From positions 1-64,000 of the forward strand of contig DHHC01000016.1 of the NCBI GenBank assembly GCA_002403095.1: DNA of 64,000 bases, given 5' to 3'. Positions 39,076-47,449 of this stretch are shown piece by piece. This DNA is from Leptolinea sp. UBA4782 (GTDB taxonomy: Bacteria > Chloroflexota > Anaerolineae > Anaerolineales > Anaerolineaceae). Every line of letters starts with the position of its first letter. Position 1 is the stretch's first letter. Made by a program: the position numbers and the translations under genes. The notes under the pieces are model-generated. The model searched no databases, was not told the origin of the DNA, and worked only from the letters and a program-made list of their open reading frames with translations.

Positions 39076-41940
39076 TTGCAGCTGCTGCACAAGACCATTT
39101 TCATCCGCAGGAGAAGGGAAAACGCGCTTAAGAAAAAATACCGCCCGCAGCGTTTCATGGCAGGTATGGGAAGAGCTGTAATCCTGCTGATCAGCATCTC
39201 CCTCACCCTGGCTGTGCTGGCAGGCAGCTTGGTCTTCACCCAGGTAACCCGCGACCTTCCCTCCCTGGATATGTTGCCGGTATTCCTTAATGAGGAAAAC
39301 GGGTTATTCCTCGAACCCACCCGCATTTACGACCGCAGCGGAGAAATCCTGCTTGCCGAACTGGAAAATCCCGGAGTTGAACGCAGGTACCTGAAGCTGG
39401 ATCCGGAAGAGCCCAACCACTTCTCCGCCCAATTGACCCGGATCATGGTAGCCAGCCTGCAGCCCGATTTCTGGTCAAGTTCAGGTTTTTCCCTCGCAGA
39501 GTGGAATAATCCCCAGCCAGTGACAATTGCAGAGAGGTTGGTAGATATCTTGCTGTTGGAGAAGGAACCTGCAAGCCTGAAGCGGAGCATCCGCATGCGC
39601 TTGCTGGCTGGCCAGCTGGTGGCGAAATACGGACGGGTGAAAGTGCTGGAATGGTACATAAACAGCGCTTACGCTGGCCACCTGGCCTACAGCATGGATT
39701 CTGCCGCCCAGCTTTACCTCGGGAAATCTGCTCAAGACCTCAACCTGCCAGAAGCGGTTTTGCTGACATCTGTACACATGGCTCCGGGTTTAAACCCGCT
39801 GGACACCCCTGCGGCAGCCAGGGAGTACCAGGAAGTACTGGCGGAGAACCTGGCCTTGAACGGGTACATCACTGCAAGCGAATTGACAGAGATACTGACC
39901 ACACAGGTACCCGTTAAGACAATTAAACAGGCTGCAGAATTTTCTGCGTTCACCCGTATTGTGATCGATCAAGCTGCCAGCATAGTGGGTAAACAAACCC
40001 TCGAGCGTGGAGGATTGATCATCCTTTCCACCCTGGATGCCAGTCTTCAGGCGCAGGCAGAATGCATCCTGCAGCTGCAATTAAACCGTATCAGGAACAA
40101 TGTTGACGGCGAATTGGACACCTCTGCTTTTGATTGCGAATCTACCAGTTTACTTCCCGGGCTGCCCCTCTTCCTGTTATCACAGCAGGTTAATGCAGTT
40201 GGGTCAGCGGCAGTGCTGGAGAATACCACAGGCGAGATCCGGGCGCTGGTCGGTGACATTGACTGGGCAGGGATCGAAAGCGGTCTTAACACACACCAGG
40301 CAGGTTCACTGTTGACACCAATCGCAGCAGTCGCTGCCTTCTCACGCGGGTTCAGCCCGGCGACCTTGCTGTGGGATTTGCCTGCCAGCACCTCCGGATC
40401 AGGCGGCGTGCTGGATTACAGCCAGTATGCAGGGCCGATGAGACTGCGGACTGCGCTGGTGAACGATTCCACCAGGCCGCTGGTAGGGCTGGTGGAACAG
40501 ATTGGTGCAGATACCGTTTGGCGTTCGACTGAACCTCTCGGGCTTTTCACATTTAACAAGTCTTCCCATAATGCACAGGTTATCCTGGAAGGTCAATCGC
40601 TGAATATTCTTGAAGCTGCCCATATTTACAGTGTGTTTGCTACCCTGGGAGAAAGAAAAGGGTACCTTAACCCGAAAACGGGTCAGGTAGAACCGGCTGC
40701 TGTACGGCAGGTTATTACCAACAGCGGGCTTATCCTGTATTCTCCCGCTACGCAAACCAGCCAGGCTGTACTGAGCAAACCGATGGCCTATCTGGTGCAT
40801 CACATGCTTGCAGATGAGACTGCCCGCCGGGAAGCATTTGGTACCCCCAACTTGACGGAGATTGGTAAACCTGCCGGGGTGAAGGTTGGTACCTCAGCAC
40901 GGGGAGATGAAGTCTGGACAGCTGGATATACCAGGCAGTACCTGGCGGTAAGCTGGGTGGGCTTAGCTGGTGATGCCGGCCAGGAAACCACCCTGGATTA
41001 CCGTATAGCAGCAGGTATCTGGAATGCGCTGATCCAGTATGCTAGCACTTCTGAAGAGCCTTCGGACTGGGAGACTCCGGCCGGTGTGACCATGATGAAT
41101 GTCTGCGATCCTTCAGGTGATCGGGCAACCAGGTTTTGCCCGGTTGTGGTCAATGAAGTTTTCCTTTCCGGAATGGAGCCTGCCAGCTACGACAGCATGT
41201 ACCGGGAGCTCGATGTGAACCGGGAGACCGGCAAGCTGGCAACCATTTTCACACCGCTCGAATTAATTGAAAAACAAACCTTCTTTGTGTTGCCGGATGA
41301 AGCCAGGGACTGGGCGGCTGCCAATGGGATTCCGCAGCCTCCTGCAGATTACGATACGATCCAAATACCCCCGCGGAATCCAGATATCCAAATCACATCT
41401 CCTGAGATGTTCGCAATTGTTCATGGCGAATTCAAGGTGATTGGTACAGCAGCCGGCGAGGGTTTCCAATCCTACAGCCTGCAAGTAGGAGAAGGCTTGA
41501 ACCCGGCATCCTGGCAGGAAATTGGCAGCGGTACCAACCCCATCCGGAACAGCACCCTGGGAACCTGGGCAACAGAATCTGACGGACTGTTCGCACTCCG
41601 GCTGGTTGTGGTCCACACAGATCGACAGGTAAGCTCTAGCATTATTCAGGTAATGGTTGATAACGCCAGCCCTGTGGTGAAAATCCTTTACCCTTCCAAC
41701 GAATTACTGATATCAGCAGGCGACCAGACTGCCCTGTATTTCCAGGTCGATGTGACCGAAAATGTTCAGGTGCAAACCATCACCTGGCTGGTCGATGGAG
41801 AGCAAATTGCCCAGACCGGGGGGGATGTTCATAGCATCTCCTGGACTCCTGCTGCCGGGAGCCATACCCTGCAGGTAGAGGTTACCGATACTGCTGGCAA
41901 TACCGGCAGCTCCGTAGTGATATTCTCTGTCACCAACTAG
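39076..41940 (+). CDS. Class A PBP-like protein with degenerate catalytic motifs
   Basis: A 954-residue protein with a basic N-terminus, one membrane helix (about residues 32-55), a GT51-like region (about 80-290), a transpeptidase-like region (about 375-640), and Ig-like C-terminal domains, the layout of PBP1c. Key residues are altered. The GT51 Glu-Asp pair (EDxxF) is Leu-Gln (ASLQPDFW), though the later Glu in VLEWYINSAYAG remains. SxxK is SLLT (411-414), the SxN site reads DST, and KTG is KVG (603-605). It may be a structural pseudoenzyme or regulator. The start is TTG at 39076 behind GAGGTGAGTT. Confidence 0.85.
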   Translation: MQLLHKTIFIRRRRENALKKKYRPQRFMAGMGRAVILLISISLTLAVLAGSLVFTQVTRDLPSLDMLPVFLNEENGLFLEPTRIYDRSGEILLAELENPGVERRYLKLDPEEPNHFSAQLTRIMVASLQPDFWSSSGFSLAEWNNPQPVTIAERLVDILLLEKEPASLKRSIRMRLLAGQLVAKYGRVKVLEWYINSAYAGHLAYSMDSAAQLYLGKSAQDLNLPEAVLLTSVHMAPGLNPLDTPAAAREYQEVLAENLALNGYITASELTEILTTQVPVKTIKQAAEFSAFTRIVIDQAASIVGKQTLERGGLIILSTLDASLQAQAECILQLQLNRIRNNVDGELDTSAFDCESTSLLPGLPLFLLSQQVNAVGSAAVLENTTGEIRALVGDIDWAGIESGLNTHQAGSLLTPIAAVAAFSRGFSPATLLWDLPASTSGSGGVLDYSQYAGPMRLRTALVNDSTRPLVGLVEQIGADTVWRSTEPLGLFTFNKSSHNAQVILEGQSLNILEAAHIYSVFATLGERKGYLNPKTGQVEPAAVRQVITNSGLILYSPATQTSQAVLSKPMAYLVHHMLADETARREAFGTPNLTEIGKPAGVKVGTSARGDEVWTAGYTRQYLAVSWVGLAGDAGQETTLDYRIAAGIWNALIQYASTSEEPSDWETPAGVTMMNVCDPSGDRATRFCPVVVNEVFLSGMEPASYDSMYRELDVNRETGKLATIFTPLELIEKQTFFVLPDEARDWAAANGIPQPPADYDTIQIPPRNPDIQITSPEMFAIVHGEFKVIGTAAGEGFQSYSLQVGEGLNPASWQEIGSGTNPIRNSTLGTWATESDGLFALRLVVVHTDRQVSSSIIQVMVDNASPVVKILYPSNELLISAGDQTALYFQVDVTENVQVQTITWLVDGEQIAQTGGDVHSISWTPAAGSHTLQVEVTDTAGNTGSSVVIFSVTN

Positions 41941-41946
41941 CACAAT

Positions 41947-42627
41947 TCAGCTGATATTGAGATGGTGAACCAGGTCAGCCGTAGAAGGCAGAATCAGGTC
42001 GGCACCTGACCTGCGCAGCTCATCTTCCTTGCCAAAACCGCAAAGTACGCCTACCGTTTGCATACCAGCCCGTCTGCCAGACAGAATATCCACAGTGGTA
42101 TCCCCCACCATCAGGCAGTTCGCAGGCTGAACCCGCATGGTTTTTGCTGCAAAAAGGACTGGATCTGGAAAAGGTTTGGTGAACCTGCAGGTTTGAGACG
42201 TAACCACGACCTGGAAGCATTCCTGGATGTTGAATTGTGCCAGGAACCGGAGGGTGGAAGATTCATCCCGGGCGCTGACTACAGCCAGCGGCAGCTTCCC
42301 GGAAAGTGCATTCAGCATCGGTATAACCTCGGGAATTGCCTGGAAAGAACTTGCATGGGGCTTTCCATTTTTCTTCGCAATCGAGGAAGAGAGTCTCCCA
42401 AGCGGTCCATCCAGGTGCATCCAATCCAGCATGCGGTAAGCCAGGTTGGACGGGCTTTCAGCAGCCATCACCAGAAATCGGGAGAACGACAATAGCTTAT
42501 CTTTGTGAAACCAGGGTAAAACCGACTTTAACCGTAGGGTAAATTTAGCTACCCAGACATCATCAGTATCGCTTAACGTTCCGTCAACATCAAAGCAAAT
42601 GGCTTGTATCCGTTTCACATCCAGCAT
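41947..42627 (-). CDS. HAD family phosphatase
   Basis: About 226 residues. Motif I ICFDVDGTLSDTD (nucleophile Asp), motif II VVSARDESS, motif III Lys in TKPFPDP and motif IV GDTTVDILSG are all present, with an alpha-helical cap between I and II. It looks like a phosphoglycolate-phosphatase-type HAD. The ATG at 42627 was chosen over a TTG at 42648, which would overlap the small membrane protein gene. It converges with the PBP-like gene with 6 bases between stops. Confidence 0.85.
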   Translation of the reverse strand: MLDVKRIQAICFDVDGTLSDTDDVWVAKFTLRLKSVLPWFHKDKLLSFSRFLVMAAESPSNLAYRMLDWMHLDGPLGRLSSSIAKKNGKPHASSFQAIPEVIPMLNALSGKLPLAVVSARDESSTLRFLAQFNIQECFQVVVTSQTCRFTKPFPDPVLFAAKTMRVQPANCLMVGDTTVDILSGRRAGMQTVGVLCGFGKEDELRRSGADLILPSTADLVHHLNIS

Positions 42628-42638
42628 ATCAACCTGCG

Positions 42639-42767
42639 TTATCCCCAAATGACCAGTAAACCAGCAGCAACTGCCAGCAGGCTCAAGACTACGCAGATCA
42701 CAAGGAACAGCGCAAGCAGGCTGAAAAGGATTTTCCGGCCTGTTGAATTCTTATCTGATGGCAGCAT
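42639..42767 (-). CDS. 42-residue single-pass membrane protein
   Basis: A small minus-strand frame: MLPSDKNSTGRKILFSL, then LALFLVICVVLSLL and AVAAGLLVIWG, stop TAA. It has a short charged N-terminus and one or two hydrophobic helices. GAAGG lies 8 bases before the ATG. The stop is 11 bases before the HAD start, so it is probably an upstream partner in that operon. No family recognised. Confidence 0.55.
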   Translation of the reverse strand: MLPSDKNSTGRKILFSLLALFLVICVVLSLLAVAAGLLVIWG

Positions 42768-42911
42768 TCTTAAAACCTTCCTGTCTGTGGCTAAACATGT
42801 TCCATCTATTCTACCAGTTTCTTTTTCTGATGCAGCTGCCGGCTTGCCAGTGCCGGGACTGTGACCCTGTTTGTATTATAATTACCCAGAAAAACAGGCC
42901 CAAATACAGCT

Positions 42912-44150
42912 ATGAATTTACCAACCAGCCAGTTTCTTCCATCAGATGACGACAACCTTTCTCCAGCGCGGAGAAGGCAGCGCCGCAGAAGTCTGGTTCC
43001 GTCAACTTCAGATGCACGGGCTGAATTTCTCAAAGAACTGTCGCACCGCCTGACCCCTTCGCTTGATTTTTACACCATCACCCTGTTAACCGCCATTATC
43101 CTTGCGGCTGCCATCTTGCTGGACCAGCCAGCCCTGTACATCCTGGCTGCCCTGATTGCGCCTTTCTTAGCGCCGGCCATTGGCCTTTCACTGGCTGCAG
43201 CAGTCGGTTCGGTGCGTTTCTTCCTGCGTTCACTGGCTGCTTTTACCATAGGCAGCCTGGTTGTTTTTGCTTTTGGATGTGCCGCAGGCTGGGTTTCCAC
43301 CAGGTTATCCCCGGCAACCTATTCATATGCCTTTGCCCATGCCCGTTTCATATGGGGGGATTTCCTTCTTCTCAGCGCAGGTATCATCCTGACCGCGTAC
43401 ATGCTCATCCGTTCCCGCACCAGCAAGCCGTTGGTTACCAGTGTTGCGCTTGTGTATGAGCTTTATCTCCCAATTGGTGTGGCTGGATTTGGTTTGACGG
43501 GCAGTGTACCCGGGCTTTGGCCGGATGCGCTCCTGGTTTTTGTAATCCACCTGGCCTGGTGTGCCCTGCTTGGAACCCTGACCATGGCAGTGATGGGCTT
43601 GCGCCCGAGCAATGTGTTTGGATACACCCTTGGCACAACGGTAACCATTGTGATCATCGTAGCTGCAGTCTTCATCAGCGGATTGGGGACAGCATTGACC
43701 CGCGAAACAGCCATGCCTTCCCTGGAAGCTTTTACTGAGGTAATTCCATCAGCTGCTGCCCTGGTCAAACAATCACCTGCACCCTCACTAGCCCCGGAAA
43801 TTCAACCTGCAGCCAGCCTGCCTGCTGGTTCAGGGACGTCTACTGCCACACCCACCAATACATTGGTCCCCACCAAAACCCCTACTATCACTTTAACACC
43901 AATGGCAACCCCTGTATATGCCAAGATTAAGCCAAATGAATTCGGCGGAGCGTATATTCGAAAAGAACCCTCTTTCGACAGCCAGGCGATCACATCTTTA
44001 AGCACTGATGTGATGGTTATCGTTGTAGACGAATACACCCAGGCAGATAATGTGATCTGGGTTAAAATACGTACCATCTCCGATGATCCGGTTGAAGGAT
44101 GGATCGTCCGGTCCTTATTAATCACCGCCACACCTAAGGCAGGGTGGTAA
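42912..44150 (+). CDS. DUF389-like membrane protein with C-terminal SH3 domain
   Basis: A 412-residue protein. After a basic stretch (ARRRQRRRSL), about six or seven helices form a DUF389-like bundle (TITLLTAIILAAAILL, ALYILAALIAPFLAPAIGLS, and so on). A Thr/Pro-rich linker (PTNTLVPTKTPTITLTP) leads to a bacterial SH3 domain (EFGGAYIRKEPSFDSQAI, VIWVKIRT, GWIVRSLL), likely outside the membrane and bound to cell wall. It is 27 bases before the phosphohexomutase gene. Confidence 0.76.
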   Translation: MNLPTSQFLPSDDDNLSPARRRQRRRSLVPSTSDARAEFLKELSHRLTPSLDFYTITLLTAIILAAAILLDQPALYILAALIAPFLAPAIGLSLAAAVGSVRFFLRSLAAFTIGSLVVFAFGCAAGWVSTRLSPATYSYAFAHARFIWGDFLLLSAGIILTAYMLIRSRTSKPLVTSVALVYELYLPIGVAGFGLTGSVPGLWPDALLVFVIHLAWCALLGTLTMAVMGLRPSNVFGYTLGTTVTIVIIVAAVFISGLGTALTRETAMPSLEAFTEVIPSAAALVKQSPAPSLAPEIQPAASLPAGSGTSTATPTNTLVPTKTPTITLTPMATPVYAKIKPNEFGGAYIRKEPSFDSQAITSLSTDVMVIVVDEYTQADNVIWVKIRTISDDPVEGWIVRSLLITATPKAGW

Positions 44151-44177
44151 TCCTAATTCTCTTGGAGTAATAGATAG

Positions 44178-45638
44178 ATGCCTGTACACTTTGGAACCGA
44201 CGGCTGGAGAGCCGTAATATCAGATACGTTTACATTTACTACACTGAGGCTGGTAACCCAGGCGATCGCGGATGCGGTTGCCTCCACCAATTGGGAAAAT
44301 GGTTTTTCTCAACTGGATGAAGCCAGTAAAAGACGCATGGTGGTCGGATTTGATACGCGTTTCCTTTCAGACCGGTATGCCAAAGAAGTCGCGCGTGTAC
44401 TGGCCGCCAACGACTTTAATGTCCTGCTGAGCCAATCCGATGCTCCTACCCCGGTCATATCTTACGCAGTTCACCACATGCAGGCTGCCGGGGGTGTGAT
44501 GATCACCGCTTCACACAACGCCCCTCGCTACAACGGCATAAAACTCAAATCGGCATACGGCTCATCGGCTTCACCCGAACAGTGCCGCCGGGTGGAAGTG
44601 TATTTGAACGACAACGAAGAGCAAGGCCGCGGTCCCAACTTGATGGAGTATGAGCATGCCACCGAACAGAAAAAGATCGTGCGCTTCAATCCCATCCCGG
44701 CATACTATGAGCATATCCGTAAACTGGTCAACTTCGACATCATAGCCGACTCGCAGATAAGGGTGGTGGTGGATTCAATGTACGGTTCCGGCCGGGGGGC
44801 AATCCGCGGCATCCTGCAAGGCACAGGCTGCGAAGTTCACGAAATCCGGGGTGACATGAATCCAGGATTCGGCGGGGTACATCCTGAACCTATCACCCAA
44901 TACCTGGGCGCACTGGCAGGTGCAATCAGCACTGGCGCTGGTGATTTCGGCCTGGCAACAGATGGAGACGCAGACCGCATCGGCGCCATAGACGAGCGTG
45001 GAAATTTTGTCGACCCGCATAAGATCATGGCCCTGGCGCTGCGCTACCTGGTGCAGAAACGCGGCTGGAGCGGTTCAGTCGTCCGCACGGTTTCCACCAC
45101 GCGCATGATCGACAGACTGGCTGTCAAATACGGGCTGAAAGTTCACGAAACCCCGGTTGGTTTCAACCACATCGCGGATATCATGCAAAAAGAAGATGTG
45201 CTTATTGGCGGCGAAGAATCCGGCGGTATTTCGATTAAAGGCCACATTCCTGAAGGCGATGGGGTCTTAATGGGTTTGCTGCTCCTGGAGATCATTGCTG
45301 ATGCGAAGACCAGCCTCTATGACCTGGTGCAGAGCCTGCTGGATGAAGTTGGCCCTGCCTTTTACGAGCGTACGGACCTGCGCCTGAACCGGCCAGTCTC
45401 AAAATCGGTCATTACTGCCCGGCTGCAAGACAATGCACCCGCCAGCATAGGCGGCGAAAGCCTGGCCAGTATCAGCACCTTGGATGGGATCAAATACCTC
45501 CTGGCAGATGAATCCTGGCTGTTGATCCGGCCATCGGGGACAGAACCGGTACTGAGAGTCTATGCGGAAGGTAGATCGAGAGAGATGGTTAAAGCCCTGC
45601 TGGACTTTGGCGAATCTATCGCCAGCGATATGGCTTAA
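44178..45638 (+). CDS. Phosphohexomutase (phosphoglucomutase/phosphomannomutase)
   Basis: A 486-residue alpha-D-phosphohexomutase. Motifs: HFGTDGWRAVI at the start, VMITASHNAPRYNGIK (phosphoserine), metal-binding LATDGDADRIGA, sugar-binding GEESGG in IGGEESGGISIKGHIP, and the phosphate-binding RPSGTEPVLRVYAE. All are intact. It supplies sugar 1-phosphates for envelope polysaccharide or peptidoglycan synthesis. The exact substrate is open. A hairpin follows. Confidence 0.93.
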   Translation: MPVHFGTDGWRAVISDTFTFTTLRLVTQAIADAVASTNWENGFSQLDEASKRRMVVGFDTRFLSDRYAKEVARVLAANDFNVLLSQSDAPTPVISYAVHHMQAAGGVMITASHNAPRYNGIKLKSAYGSSASPEQCRRVEVYLNDNEEQGRGPNLMEYEHATEQKKIVRFNPIPAYYEHIRKLVNFDIIADSQIRVVVDSMYGSGRGAIRGILQGTGCEVHEIRGDMNPGFGGVHPEPITQYLGALAGAISTGAGDFGLATDGDADRIGAIDERGNFVDPHKIMALALRYLVQKRGWSGSVVRTVSTTRMIDRLAVKYGLKVHETPVGFNHIADIMQKEDVLIGGEESGGISIKGHIPEGDGVLMGLLLLEIIADAKTSLYDLVQSLLDEVGPAFYERTDLRLNRPVSKSVITARLQDNAPASIGGESLASISTLDGIKYLLADESWLLIRPSGTEPVLRVYAEGRSREMVKALLDFGESIASDMA

Positions 45639-45644
45639 AAAGCA

Positions 45645-45674
45645 CACCGTCTCTGAGATAACCCAGAGACGGTG
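45645..45674 (+). terminator. Hairpin after the phosphohexomutase gene
   Basis: CACCGTCTCTG / CAGAGACGGTG, an exact 11-bp stem with an 8-base loop, then ATTTATT. The U tract is imperfect. It separates convergent transcripts. Confidence 0.7.
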
Positions 45675-45730
45675 ATTTATTCTGAGGCAACCAGATCAGG
45701 TACGGAGCCCGTCGATAAGAAAAAGCTGCG

Positions 45731-46351
45731 CTAACGGGCAGATGTGCGCAGGCGCCGTGCGACGAAAATCACGATCAATGCCAGTACGCCCAATCCAAAC
45801 AGGCCGGGCAAACCAACCTGGTCGGCAAACCCGGTTGTAGGCAGGGCGGTAGGTTGGGCTGCCAGGGTGGCAGCATATGCTGCAGTTGGATCGAGTGTGA
45901 CTGCCTGTGTCAGCAATGCGGCTACTGTTGCAGTCCGCGGGTCTTCTGCACCGGCTGCCACAATGGTAGTATCTGCTTTCTCAACCGCAGGTGTATTGCT
46001 GGGCATCACCAGGACAGGCGTCAGCGTGGCTGCAACCTGGCCTTTCAGGGTTGCACTCGGGGTCAGCTTGAGGTTGTTCTCATACGCCTGCTGGGTAGCC
46101 GCCTGGACTGTCATGGTATTTTGTGCATTGATCTGGGCTGCTTCTTCCAGGGTAGTATTACCGCGCATCCTGAAAAACAACAGGACAACCCCAACAACCA
46201 CAACTGCCAGGGTGATCAGCCCGATCAGGGCAACAATAAGTCCAAATGATTTCCCACCCTTCTTATTGGGCTCTTCTTCTGGGCCATTTTCTGGTTCAGG
46301 GGTTTCCTCTTCAAAGGGCTCCATCAAGTTATCATCATACTGGTCGCTCAT
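45731..46351 (-). CDS. Membrane protein with LPxTG-like C-terminal anchor
   Basis: A 206-residue protein. An acidic N-terminus precedes a membrane helix (about residues 36-60), then an Ala/Thr/Gln-rich middle with coiled-coil character (LEEAAQINAQNTMTVQAA). At the end comes LPTTG (about 173-177), a hydrophobic helix (GLPGLFGLGVLALIVIFVA) and RRLR, the three parts of a sortase sorting signal. A sortase-anchored surface protein with an uncleaved N-terminal anchor would be unusual; the tail may just be a membrane segment. It follows the 46380 gene by 28 bases. Confidence 0.68.
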   Translation of the reverse strand: MSDQYDDNLMEPFEEETPEPENGPEEEPNKKGGKSFGLIVALIGLITLAVVVVGVVLLFFRMRGNTTLEEAAQINAQNTMTVQAATQQAYENNLKLTPSATLKGQVAATLTPVLVMPSNTPAVEKADTTIVAAGAEDPRTATVAALLTQAVTLDPTAAYAATLAAQPTALPTTGFADQVGLPGLFGLGVLALIVIFVARRLRTSAR

Positions 46352-46379
46352 AGGTTCTCCTCCTCAACTTGCTCTAACT

Positions 46380-47408
46380 CTATTCTAGCACATCCAGATT
46401 CGCCAGCGGTACCTTTACCCGTTTGTTGTCACCAATCTTTACAACTGCGCTGCCCAACTGCAGATCAAATTGCTCCAGTTCACCAATCTCGCCTGCGGCA
46501 GGCTCTGCCAGGAACCTTACCTGCTTGCCTGCTTTGAATACTGCAGTATCGTGCGCATCGTCACCCGCTGCCGGCAAGGCAATGGTGATCTCAGGCCGCT
46601 GTCCTGAGAAGAAATCCCAGTTCAACCCAAAAAGGGATACAGAACGGTCCCTGTTGCTGGTCAGGATGGTGAATGCATTCCGGTTAACAGGGATGCGGCC
46701 GAAGCCTTCCGTAAGGATGATGGGATAAGGCATGGAAACCGCCAGCGGCACCAGTTCTGCAGCCATGCTTCCAAGGATCAACCCGCGCAGGGGCACCTGG
46801 GCTGCCAGTGTGAGGACTTCTGCTATGCCAAGGTATCCGCTGAAGACAAACCCGCCCCTGGAGGAAATGTCGACCTTTTCAGGCTGCAATTCCTCGTCAG
46901 CGACCTGGGGAAAGCTGACAATCGTGCTTTCATCGATCTTGCCATTGCCCCATGCAGCCTGAATCAAGGCGCCACTAACCACCATCTTGATCCCGCGTTC
47001 GGGGATGATCTCGGTGACGGTACCAGGATAACCTGCCCGCAGCTCAAACCGTTTGCCCGGCAGTTCTACCCAGACCTGCCCGCCCGTGGTGGAAAAGACC
47101 CTGCCAGCCTGCTTGGCGCGCAGCACCTTGCGAAAGAGTCCTTTCTTCTGGGCGATGACATCTCCAATTTGCAGCTGATCGCCGGGTTTCAACTGGATCA
47201 ATTCCTCTGCCTCAGCAGGGCTGGTTGCCAAGAACGCCTTCCCGACATCAATAAGGGTATGGGCAGGGAAACAGTATGTCTCTGCCACAATATCGGTCGG
47301 GTTGACCTTCTGACCATTGCGCACCAGGATATTTCCAGCCGAAGGCAGCAGCCTTGTGCGGTGGAAAGTTGTGAGAGGAAGGATATGCGTTACTGGAGCT
47401 GTCATCAT
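46380..47408 (-). CDS. Uncharacterised protein with barrel-sandwich-like motifs
   Basis: A 342-residue soluble protein. Two early segments, GNILVRNGQKVNPTDIVAET and PGDQLQIGDVIAQKKG, carry the Gly-x-x-Val-x-x-Gly-Asp-x-Ile pattern of barrel-sandwich (lipoyl/RnfC-like) folds, then GRVFSTTGGQVWVELPG. The middle has a compact Gly-rich alpha/beta part (VPLRGLILGSMAAELVPLAV). No catalytic motif or membrane segment is visible. It lies 41 bases after the GlmL-like gene and belongs to that cluster. I do not assign a function. Confidence 0.65.
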   Translation of the reverse strand: MMTAPVTHILPLTTFHRTRLLPSAGNILVRNGQKVNPTDIVAETYCFPAHTLIDVGKAFLATSPAEAEELIQLKPGDQLQIGDVIAQKKGLFRKVLRAKQAGRVFSTTGGQVWVELPGKRFELRAGYPGTVTEIIPERGIKMVVSGALIQAAWGNGKIDESTIVSFPQVADEELQPEKVDISSRGGFVFSGYLGIAEVLTLAAQVPLRGLILGSMAAELVPLAVSMPYPIILTEGFGRIPVNRNAFTILTSNRDRSVSLFGLNWDFFSGQRPEITIALPAAGDDAHDTAVFKAGKQVRFLAEPAAGEIGELEQFDLQLGSAVVKIGDNKRVKVPLANLDVLE

Positions 47409-47449
47409 TTACCGTAAGAAGTAGAGTTGCAAGTTATATACCAGCCAAA

